From CADEED01 sp035286365 (GTDB taxonomy: Bacteria > Pseudomonadota > Gammaproteobacteria > Steroidobacterales > Steroidobacteraceae), in NCBI GenBank assembly GCA_035286365.1, contig DATHJZ010000069.1:1-64000 (forward strand): a stretch of 64,000 nt of DNA, in the 5' to 3' direction. Made by a program: the position numbers and the translations under genes. Position 1 is the first letter of the stretch; the number at the start of each line of letters is the position of its first letter. Under the pieces are notes generated by a model that worked only from the letters and a program-made list of their open reading frames with translations, was not told where the DNA came from and did no database searches. Positions 18,678 to 26,296 of the stretch are shown here, one piece after another.

Positions 18678-19060
18678 CCTGTGCTCCCCCGCCTGAAGGC
18701 GGTGTTCTATTAGTTCGATCCGATGATACGAGTGTTGGTCCCGCACGGCCACCTGCACTGCGACATAAATGCACACGCGGTTCGATCGGAGATGCGGGCT
18801 GGCTTGAAAATTCGGTTTCCGGGGAACCCTGGAGCGTTCTGCAGTAACTCACCGGCGTGTGACCTTCGTGGATCGACCGGACCCGCGCCCGAAACAGCAC
18901 CATTGCGACGCCGAACGTGAGCAGTCTGTGCGCCGGCAAGAGGTAGTTGAGACGGAATTCAGACTTCGGCGCGGTCTCCAGCGGTTCGCGAAGGCGTCAT
19001 ACACCGGGCCTGGCCCAGGCCCGGCTTGCCCTTCCAACATCCAGTTCAGGGGAAAAAGTC
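18678..19060. other. Intergenic region between divergent metalloprotease and CHRD genes
   Basis: 383 bases expected to carry both divergent promoters. The only clear structure is a perfect inverted repeat CCGGGCCTGG-C-CCAGGCCCGG at 19004-19024, which lies 36 bases before the CHRD start and has no T-run, so it is either an operator or a 5'-UTR hairpin. I found no gene in it. Confidence 0.4.
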
Positions 19061-19633
19061 ATGAGAAGTCGACTGATGAAAGCCGGTCTCGTTGGCGTCG
19101 TCGCCGCGATGCTCGGCGCAAGTAGTTTGATGGCGCATGATCGAGACGATAACGACCGCGGACGCGACCGCGACGGACGTTTCCGGGTGAGCGCCGAGCT
19201 CATCGGCTACCAGGAAGTCCCGGCCCTTTCGACCACGGCCCACGGCCGCTTCAGCGCGGTGGTCGACGCCAAGGCCAATACGATCACCTGGCGGTTGAGT
19301 TACGACGCACTGGAAGGCACGGTCGCGCAATCGCACGTGCACTTCGGCCAGATGAGCGTGAACGGCGGCATCAGCTTCTTTCTGTGCAGCAACCTGGGAA
19401 ATGGCCCGCCCGGCACTCAAGCCTGCCCGCCGGGACCTGCCGAGTTGACCGGTGTCATCACGCCGGACCTGGTGGTTGGACCCGGACCCACGGGCACTCC
19501 GCCCGCCGGTGGCCAGGGTATCGAGGCTGGTGCATTCGCCGAAATCGCGGCCGCCATCAAAGACGGTGTGGCGTACGCGAACGTGCACTCGAGCAAATGG
19601 CCGGGCGGAGAAATACGCGGTCAGTTGCATTAA
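19061..19633 (+). CDS. CHRD domain exported protein
   Basis: 190 residues with a signal peptide (SSLMA|HDRDD) and an Asp/Arg-rich linker. The CHRD fold spans about 45-190: ELIGYQEVPALST at the start, the SHVHFGQ motif in the middle and YANVHSSKWPGGEIRGQL at the end, which is the hallmark finish of the family. CHRD domains (chordin-related) are found in many secreted bacterial proteins without established function. ATG at 19061 follows AGGGGAA. It is a single gene with a GC hairpin after it (19654-19680). Confidence 0.9.
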   Translation: MRSRLMKAGLVGVVAAMLGASSLMAHDRDDNDRGRDRDGRFRVSAELIGYQEVPALSTTAHGRFSAVVDAKANTITWRLSYDALEGTVAQSHVHFGQMSVNGGISFFLCSNLGNGPPGTQACPPGPAELTGVITPDLVVGPGPTGTPPAGGQGIEAGAFAEIAAAIKDGVAYANVHSSKWPGGEIRGQLH

Positions 19634-19653
19634 TAGAAGAGTCGAATGGCTTT

Positions 19654-19680
19654 GGCCCGTGCCCCGGAAGGGGGCGGGCC
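19654..19680 (+). terminator. GC-rich hairpin after the CHRD gene
   Basis: GGCCCGTGCCCC and GGGGGCGGGCC pair around a GGAA loop, about 20 bases after the stop. There is no T-run, so it is a weak or Rho-assisted terminator at best. Confidence 0.35.
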
Positions 19681-19866
19681 GGAGTCTCGGCGGCAATTTC
19701 GATTCGAACCAGTCGCGTAGCGCGAATCTTTCCTGTACCGTCGCCAGCGGCTTGCTAATACCTCGTCGACTCGACCCCGTACTCACGGAGTCGCCTCTCA
19801 AAGTATTCCGCGATCCAGCAGACAGGGCTCGATCTGTCACCGTGTCAATTTTCTGTGAGTTTTTCT

Positions 19867-20169
19867 GTGACTAAACTTTACGTTGGTAATCTTCCTTTCT
19901 CCGCCACTGAAGATCAGGTGCGCGCCCTCTTCGCAACCCATGGCACCGTCGACAAGGTGTCCCTCGTGAACGATCGCGAGACCGGCCGGCCGCGTGGCTT
20001 CGGTTTCGTCGAAATGCCGAACGCCGATGCCACCCGCGCCATGCAGGCGCTCGATGGCAAGGATTTCGGCGGTCGTCCGCTCAAGGTCAATGAGGCGCAG
20101 GAGCGCGAGCGCGGTGCTCCGCGTGGCAACTTCGGTGGTGGTGGTGGCGGCGGCCGCGGCCGCTTCTAA
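19867..20169 (+). CDS. RRM RNA-binding protein with Gly-rich tail
   Basis: About 100 residues. One RNA-recognition motif with RNP2 LYVGNL near the start and RNP1 RPRGFGFVEM, followed by a short tail rich in Gly and Arg. These single-RRM proteins bind single-stranded RNA and are often cold-inducible in proteobacteria and cyanobacteria. GTG at 19867 gives the usual MTKLYVGNLPF start, with GTGAG eight bases upstream acting as a weak Shine-Dalgarno; GTG at 19855 is the alternative. The gene stands alone behind a ~230-base leader region and ends in a strong terminator. Confidence 0.9.
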   Translation: MTKLYVGNLPFSATEDQVRALFATHGTVDKVSLVNDRETGRPRGFGFVEMPNADATRAMQALDGKDFGGRPLKVNEAQERERGAPRGNFGGGGGGGRGRF

Positions 20170-20190
20170 ACATCGAAGCAATCGAATTGA

Positions 20191-20218
20191 GCGGCGCCTT
20201 CGGGCGCCGCTTTTTTTT
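20191..20218 (+). terminator. Strong Rho-independent terminator (UUCG loop)
   Basis: GCGGCGCC pairs with GGCGCCGC around a TTCG tetraloop (C(UUCG)G, unusually stable) and is followed by eight T. It lies 21 bases after the RRM stop and between convergent genes. Confidence 0.92.
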
Positions 20219-20250
20219 GTGAGTGGTGCCGGGAAGGGGTTTCCGGCAAC

Positions 20251-20847
20251 TCACTCCGCCAGCAACGCCTTCGCGATTCCGACGCTGGCCTCGGCAGAAG
20301 CATCGTAAAGCTCGGCGCGCAGCCGCCCCTGTTTGTCGAGCGCGTAGACGCGCGTCGAATGCTGCACGATGTACCCGCCGTCCTTCGGCGGATCCTTGAA
20401 AAACGGCGCGGACAGGCTCAGCGCGAGCTTGCGAACCTCCTCGGGGGGCGCGGTCAGCCCCGTGAAATCCTTTGAGAACGTCTGCAGATATTCCTTGATC
20501 ACGGGCGGCGTATCGCGCTCGCCATCGACGCTGATGAACACCACGCGCAGGCCGGCGAGTTCCTTCGCACGCGACGCCTTGATCAGCGCAAGTTTCCGCA
20601 GTGTCGTCGGGCACGCATCCGGGCAGTGGGTGAAGCCGAAGAATACGAAGGTCGGCGCACCGGCGAGGTCGCTGACGCGCTGCCGCACCCCGTTCTGATC
20701 GGTGAGCGACACGTCTTCCAGGCTGCGCGGCGCGCTCAACGTCATCACGCGCTCGAACTGCGGCAGTTGCTTGGGCGCGGCGACGGCCGCCGTGCCCGGG
20801 AACGCGCCAGCGAGCGTACAAACCAGCAGTACGCCACGCATCGTCAT
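20251..20847 (-). CDS. SCO1/SenC-family copper chaperone
   Basis: 198 residues, signal peptide then a thioredoxin-like fold. The copper ligands of the SCO family are all present: Cys75 and Cys79 in THCPDACP and His163 in VQHST. SCO proteins deliver copper or act as thiol reductants at extracytoplasmic copper centres, classically CuA of cytochrome oxidase. Here the start codon overlaps the stop of a copper radical oxidase gene (ATGA, 20844-20847) and no cytochrome oxidase genes are nearby, so a dedicated role in loading that oxidase is the most economical inference. Confidence 0.9.
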   Translation of the reverse strand: MTMRGVLLVCTLAGAFPGTAAVAAPKQLPQFERVMTLSAPRSLEDVSLTDQNGVRQRVSDLAGAPTFVFFGFTHCPDACPTTLRKLALIKASRAKELAGLRVVFISVDGERDTPPVIKEYLQTFSKDFTGLTAPPEEVRKLALSLSAPFFKDPPKDGGYIVQHSTRVYALDKQGRLRAELYDASAEASVGIAKALLAE

Positions 20848-23800
20848 TGCGACCGGATCGTCACGAGCGCCGAGCGCGCGCTCACGTTGCCCGCCGCGTC
20901 ATAGGCGAGCACGTTGTAGGTGTAGTTCTTCCCGGCGACTGCGCTCGTGTCTCGCCACTCGCGCGAGCTGGTGCGCGCGATCTCCGAGCCCGATCCGCCA
21001 CTCGTGCTGCGCCGGATGATGTAGCCCGCGACTGCCACGTTGTCCGTCGCGGCCGTCCATGTCAGGCGCGGCTTGCGGGAGGACAGCGCGACGCTGAGCA
21101 CCACCGGCGTCGGCGCCTGCGACGCCGTCACGGATTTGAATGCGGACAGCGGGCTCAGATTTCCCGCCGCATCGAAGGCTTTCACGGAGTATGTGTATTT
21201 CACCTTCTCCTGGAACGCGGCATCGACCCACTGACGCACGCCGGCGGTGGTCCGGCCGACCTCCGAGCCCTGCGTGCCGTTCGTCGAGCGATAGAGGATG
21301 TACCCCGCGACACCCACGTTGTCCGTCGATGCGCTCCACGTGAGCGCCGGGCGGCCGCTCGCGGCCGACGCAGAGAAGTTGCCCGGCTTCGTGGGAGGCG
21401 CCGTATCGCGCACGGTGAGCTTCCAGGTGAACGCTTGCGATGCGCTGGCGAGCGCGTCGCGCACGGTCACCGTCACGTTGTAGTTGCCCGCGACACCCGG
21501 CGTGCCCGTGATGCGACCGGTCGAACTACCGATCGTGAGACCGCCCGGCAATCCCGTGGCGCTGAAGATCAATGCGTCACCGTCCGCATCACTCGCGGTG
21601 AGCGCGAGGCTGACGGCCGTGCCGGTGAATCCGGTCTGGTTGCCAGGATTTGCCAACAGCGGCATCTTGTTAGGCACGGGTGCGGCGACTTCCTGCGCAC
21701 CGATCTGTTCGACATAGGCCACGAGATTGCCGAGATCCGCAGCGTTCAGGCTCATGCCGGAATGCGCCAGCACCGCGGCTGCGATGCTTGGCGCCGAGCC
21801 ATCGTGCAGATACGGCGCCGTTGCCCAGACGTCGCGCAGCGTCGGCACATCGATGCCAGTCAGCGGGCCGCCGAGGCGCTTGCCGCTGGCGGGCTTGATC
21901 GTGCCGACATTGCGCAGATTCGCCGCCGCACTATCGGTGAAATTCACGCCGCCGTGGCAACTGGCGCAATTTTTCGCGCGGAACACTTCGCGACCCGCAA
22001 CCGCCGCGGCGGTGAGCGAACCATTCGCATTACGATGCGGGCTTGCGGCGAAGGTAGATAGTGAAGCGACATACGCGGCGAGCGCGTCGAGATCCGCGCT
22101 CACGCCGGCCTTCGCATCGCCGAGTGTCGACGCACGCGTGCCGGTGTTGAACTGGGCATCGCTCATGAGGCCGGTGCCACCCGCCAGCGTGCGAATCTGT
22201 CCTTCGAAGTCCTGGACTTCGTCGAAGTTGCCCGACCAGTGCAGGAAGCCGTGCGCGACCGACCGGCCGCGCAGGTTCACCGTGTTGCGCAGGCCTTCGC
22301 CCATGCCGGTGAGATCCCAGGTGCGGCCGTCGTCGCCGCCGTCGTTATGGCACGACGCGCAGCTCATGTACGCATCGCGCGCCAGGCGCGTGTCGCGCGC
22401 GTCGTAGAAGAATTGTTTGCCCTTCAGGACCTGCGCGCTCAACGCTTCCGTTGATACCGCCGACAAGGTCGCGACCGGCACCACGTTCGATTCGCCGAGC
22501 TCAAGGAGGCGCGACAGATCGAACACACCGACGGTGCGATCCATGAAGTTGTTCACGTACAGGCGCTTGCCATCGTTCGAGATGGCGAGACCCTGCGGCG
22601 CGCGTCCGACGCCGAAACGGAACACTTCGTACCGGCCCTGCACGTCGACCAGCGCCACTTCACGGCTGGTTTCGAGCGCGACGAACAGATAGTTGCCGAA
22701 AGGATCGAAGGCCGCGGCGCTCGCGACGCTGGCGTTATCGAGGTCGACCCGTGCGTTGAGGTCTTCCGCGCCGCTGCCGAGATCGATACGCGACGAGATG
22801 GCACGCACCGTATTCTGGAAATTGAGGTTCGAGCCGTTACGCAGGCTGCCACGCAGCACGTTGTCCTGCTTCGACGGCACCCAGGCATCCAACCCATCCG
22901 GCGACAATGCGACGGCGCCCAGGTAGTTCGGCACGCCGCTGCCCTGGATCTCGAAATCGGGCTCGTCGCTGTGCGCGAGCGTGATGGTCTTCGTCAACGA
23001 CATGCTGGCCGCGGACACCACCACCACTTCTGCACCGGCGGTTCCCGGCTGCACGGCGGCCGTGCTTTCACCCGGCAGCGGCGGCGTGACGAAGCGCGCG
23101 ACGTACACGATCGTACCGTCCGAGCTCACCGAGACATGCCGCGGGCTCTTGCCGACGGCGAGTGTTGCGACGATTGCACCAGTCGTTGCGTCGAGCTTGA
23201 GCAACTGCCCTTTCGCTTCGAGCACGACGAACGCGAATCCGCCGGTCGGCGCAAACGCGATGCCGAAAGGCTGCGAGGCATACGGCAGCGGCAGCGTCTG
23301 CGTGACGCTCATGGCCGCAGGATCAATGACACTGATCGTCGCCGCGTGTTTGTTGGTGACCCAGACCGACCCGTTCGGCGCCACGGCCAGCGTGCGCGGC
23401 CCCGCGCCCACGGCGATTTCGCCGAGTTTGGCGTTGTTAGCCGCGCTGAACGCCGAGACGGAGTTGTTGTCCTGGTTGGCGACCCAGACGCGTCCCCCAG
23501 AATTTCCATCGAACACGATGTTGCTCGAGTTGGACGCGCGATTCGCCGTCAGCGGCCCATGGATGACCTGCGTGACCGTCTGCGACTGCGCCGGATTGCC
23601 ATCGGAGGTCGCTGTCACGGTGACGTAGTAGATGCCGGGGCGCGCGAAGGTGTGCGTGACGGCGGCCGAACTCGCGTACGGCGTCGCGGGCGTGCCGTCA
23701 TCGAAGAACCAGCTGAACTGCGCGTTCGCGCCGTTGCGCACGGTGGCCGTGTAGCTCACCGACTCTCCGGTGATCCTGGGTGTCGTCGGCGCGAGCGGAT

Positions 23801-26021
23801 CGAGCTCGAATGGCGGCCGGGAGGTGATCGTCCACGAAAACGTGACCGACGTGCTGGCGGTGCCGTCGAATGCCGTGAGTCCGACGGTGTAGTCGCCGGC
23901 GGTGGTCGGCGTACCCGTGATGCGACCCGTGGCCGCGTTGACATCGAGACCGGGCGGCAGCCCGATGGCGCTGAACGTCAGCGCGTTGGCATCGGGATCC
24001 GAGGCGGTGATGCCCAAATCCACGGCCGTGTCGGCGGTGGTCGCCTGGTTGCCGGGATTTGCGAGAGTGGGTGGCGAGTTGACGAACGTGGTCATCGCCT
24101 GGCGGCATTGCACGCCGAAATTGTCCATCCAGCTGCCCGAGCGCCCGTAGAGCGCGTAGCCGGGATTGCCGGTATCGCAGCGCCATGGACCCTGCGCGGC
24201 TCCCGTGTCGGGACCCACGGCGCCGAGGAATGTGCCGGCACCCGTGAGCTTGCCGCCCGCAGTGAGCGCCCGGCATTCGAAGTCGAGCTGATTGACGTAC
24301 TGGCTGAAACGGCCACGGAATCCGCTGACTGCAGCATTGACCGGGCACATCTTCGAGTAGCTAGTCACGCCGGCGCTGCCCGTGATGCCGCGCGCGACGG
24401 GCGAGCCGATCCACTGGCCGCTCTGGTTCACGCGCACGCACAGGGGAGACACCTGCTGCACGTAGGTCGTGGTCGTGCCGCCGACGCCGACCAGCACCTC
24501 GTTCACGTCGCAGGCCAGCGTGAATGGGCCGCCGCCAGCGCCGCCGGCCACGGGAGTGAAGTCCAGGGCGGGAGGTTCCTGGGTCGTGATGCCCACGCGG
24601 ATGGTGCGCGCCACGGACGGCACACCCTGATCGTTCAACACGAACAACAGGTAGTAACCCGGCGGCAGATCGCCGGCGCGCGAAGGCAGCTGCACGTCGA
24701 GCAAGGCGCCGTTCGCGCTGAACGGCAACTGGATCTGGCGCTGATCCATGTTGACGCTATGCGTGATCGAGCCGGTCTTGATGAACGAAACGCGGCTGAT
24801 GCCGCCAGCGCCTGCATACCCGACCTGGAACGTCGCGCCGGGCACGACAGTGTCGGGAGCCGAAATGATCGTCGGGCGCGCGGCGCGCGCGCCGGCGGCG
24901 TCGAACAGGTACGGCGGGTAGTAGATCTCGGCATTGAGGTTCTTCAGCGGGTCCGGCGCGCCGCCGCCGAGGATCAACACGGAGGCATCCGCCAACAGCA
25001 GCGCGCCCGAGTGATAGAGACGCGCATTCACCGCGGACGCGCCTTGCGTCCAGGTGCCGGTCGCCGGGTTCCAGATCTCGGCGATGTTGTTGACGCCCGA
25101 GAGCTGGTTCTCGACCACGCTGCCGCCGGTGCCGAGCACCTTGCCATCCGGTAATACGGTCGCCGAAACCCATTGCCGCTGGGTCGACATCGATTGCGTG
25201 GTCGTGACCACGGGCGCGCCGCCATTGATGTCGATGGTCAGCGCCGCGCTTGAAGCGCCGCCTATCTGCAGGATGCGGCCCGGCTGATACATCGCCGCAC
25301 TCGAAGTCCAGCTGGTGGCTCCCGGCAGCTGGCCGACCGGTGTGAGCAGCCCCGAGCCGCTCGGCGAGACGTAGTACATCTTGCCGCTGGTGTCGAAGCC
25401 GAAGACCCGGCCGTCGGGCGCGAGGAAGTTGCGCGGAAAGTTCGAGGCATATCCGCTGGTGTTCACGTTCGGCAGCAGGCGCAATGCACCGGTGGCGTCG
25501 CGGATTTCCGGCAGATCGCCGCCACCGCTGCCACCCTGGACGTAGATTTCGCCGTTGAGCAGCGTGGTCGAGCTGGAGTACCAACGCGCCCGGTTCATAT
25601 TGTTGCCGCGGGCCAGCGAGTTGGAAGACGGTGTGAAGACGTTGCTGTTGTTGTTGCCGGTATTCGTCGTACCGCCATTGACGTAGTTGTCCCCGCCGGC
25701 GATGAAGATATCGCCACTTCCGGCCATCACGACCTGCGAACTGCAGAAAATGTCCGTGCCGCTGATGTTGGGGAGCGTGAGGTGTGCGCCCGTGGGACCG
25801 GCGCTCGGATCCCAGATGTCATAGATGAAGAATCCGGTCTGATTGCCGTTGCCATCGGTGCCGTAGGTGAGCACGCGGCCGTCGGGCGTCATCACCGCAT
25901 GCGCGGCGATCAGCGGCCAGGCGAACGGCGCCGACCAGGAGCCGCGAACGTTGTCTGCAAGAGTGGTCGACGAAATGGCAAACGCACAGATCGCCGCGAC
26001 GAGGCGGATACGATTCGACAT
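20844..26021 (-). CDS. Copper radical oxidase fused to YVTN propeller, di-haem cytochrome and Fn3 domains
   Basis: 1725 residues, signal peptide (TTLA|DNV). (1) Residues 23-480: kelch propeller plus C-terminal domain of the galactose/glyoxal oxidase type, with all radical-copper residues in place: Cys93 (IFCSSQ) and Tyr148 (RWYSSS) for the thioether cofactor, Tyr336-His337 (RLYHSG) and His421 (ITHSVN). (2) 500-645: Cys-rich lectin-like domain. (3) 650-735: putative-Ig domain. (4) 740-820: PKD-like domain. (5) 830-1185: YVTN propeller. (6) 1195-1445: cytochrome c peroxidase/MauG-like domain with haem motifs CASCH at 1221-1225 and 1352-1356 and TAPYLHDGS. (7) 1455-1540: second Ig domain; (8) 1542-1725: two Fn3 domains. 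Predicted to oxidise an alcohol or aldehyde outside the cytoplasm; the haem domain may take the electrons or process a cofactor. Substrate unknown. Confidence 0.88.
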   Translation of the reverse strand: MSNRIRLVAAICAFAISSTTLADNVRGSWSAPFAWPLIAAHAVMTPDGRVLTYGTDGNGNQTGFFIYDIWDPSAGPTGAHLTLPNISGTDIFCSSQVVMAGSGDIFIAGGDNYVNGGTTNTGNNNSNVFTPSSNSLARGNNMNRARWYSSSTTLLNGEIYVQGGSGGGDLPEIRDATGALRLLPNVNTSGYASNFPRNFLAPDGRVFGFDTSGKMYYVSPSGSGLLTPVGQLPGATSWTSSAAMYQPGRILQIGGASSAALTIDINGGAPVVTTTQSMSTQRQWVSATVLPDGKVLGTGGSVVENQLSGVNNIAEIWNPATGTWTQGASAVNARLYHSGALLLADASVLILGGGAPDPLKNLNAEIYYPPYLFDAAGARAARPTIISAPDTVVPGATFQVGYAGAGGISRVSFIKTGSITHSVNMDQRQIQLPFSANGALLDVQLPSRAGDLPPGYYLLFVLNDQGVPSVARTIRVGITTQEPPALDFTPVAGGAGGGPFTLACDVNEVLVGVGGTTTTYVQQVSPLCVRVNQSGQWIGSPVARGITGSAGVTSYSKMCPVNAAVSGFRGRFSQYVNQLDFECRALTAGGKLTGAGTFLGAVGPDTGAAQGPWRCDTGNPGYALYGRSGSWMDNFGVQCRQAMTTFVNSPPTLANPGNQATTADTAVDLGITASDPDANALTFSAIGLPPGLDVNAATGRITGTPTTAGDYTVGLTAFDGTASTSVTFSWTITSRPPFELDPLAPTTPRITGESVSYTATVRNGANAQFSWFFDDGTPATPYASSAAVTHTFARPGIYYVTVTATSDGNPAQSQTVTQVIHGPLTANRASNSSNIVFDGNSGGRVWVANQDNNSVSAFSAANNAKLGEIAVGAGPRTLAVAPNGSVWVTNKHAATISVIDPAAMSVTQTLPLPYASQPFGIAFAPTGGFAFVVLEAKGQLLKLDATTGAIVATLAVGKSPRHVSVSSDGTIVYVARFVTPPLPGESTAAVQPGTAGAEVVVVSAASMSLTKTITLAHSDEPDFEIQGSGVPNYLGAVALSPDGLDAWVPSKQDNVLRGSLRNGSNLNFQNTVRAISSRIDLGSGAEDLNARVDLDNASVASAAAFDPFGNYLFVALETSREVALVDVQGRYEVFRFGVGRAPQGLAISNDGKRLYVNNFMDRTVGVFDLSRLLELGESNVVPVATLSAVSTEALSAQVLKGKQFFYDARDTRLARDAYMSCASCHNDGGDDGRTWDLTGMGEGLRNTVNLRGRSVAHGFLHWSGNFDEVQDFEGQIRTLAGGTGLMSDAQFNTGTRASTLGDAKAGVSADLDALAAYVASLSTFAASPHRNANGSLTAAAVAGREVFRAKNCASCHGGVNFTDSAAANLRNVGTIKPASGKRLGGPLTGIDVPTLRDVWATAPYLHDGSAPSIAAAVLAHSGMSLNAADLGNLVAYVEQIGAQEVAAPVPNKMPLLANPGNQTGFTGTAVSLALTASDADGDALIFSATGLPGGLTIGSSTGRITGTPGVAGNYNVTVTVRDALASASQAFTWKLTVRDTAPPTKPGNFSASAASGRPALTWSASTDNVGVAGYILYRSTNGTQGSEVGRTTAGVRQWVDAAFQEKVKYTYSVKAFDAAGNLSPLSAFKSVTASQAPTPVVLSVALSSRKPRLTWTAATDNVAVAGYIIRRSTSGGSGSEIARTSSREWRDTSAVAGKNYTYNVLAYDAAGNVSARSALVTIRSQ

Positions 26022-26296
26022 GGAGAGACCCCGAATCTTTTTATTTTCTGGTGGAGGCCTCTTCTTCGAGGCTCAATTTTCACAGAGCCTAACAGAGCCG
26101 CGCGCGTGCGCCATCCGCGCCGCGCGGAATTCTCGGGGAGACGTGGTGTTGAGCGGCGCCGCGCCATGCCGCGGCAATCCGCGTGTGACGCGGTTTGCAG
26201 TTACGTCACGCGCCTGCGCGGTGACGGATTGCAATCTGCTGGGTGCAGGGTGAGGAAAATTCGGACCGCCCTGGTTTCCTCGCCGCGCATCTCTTT

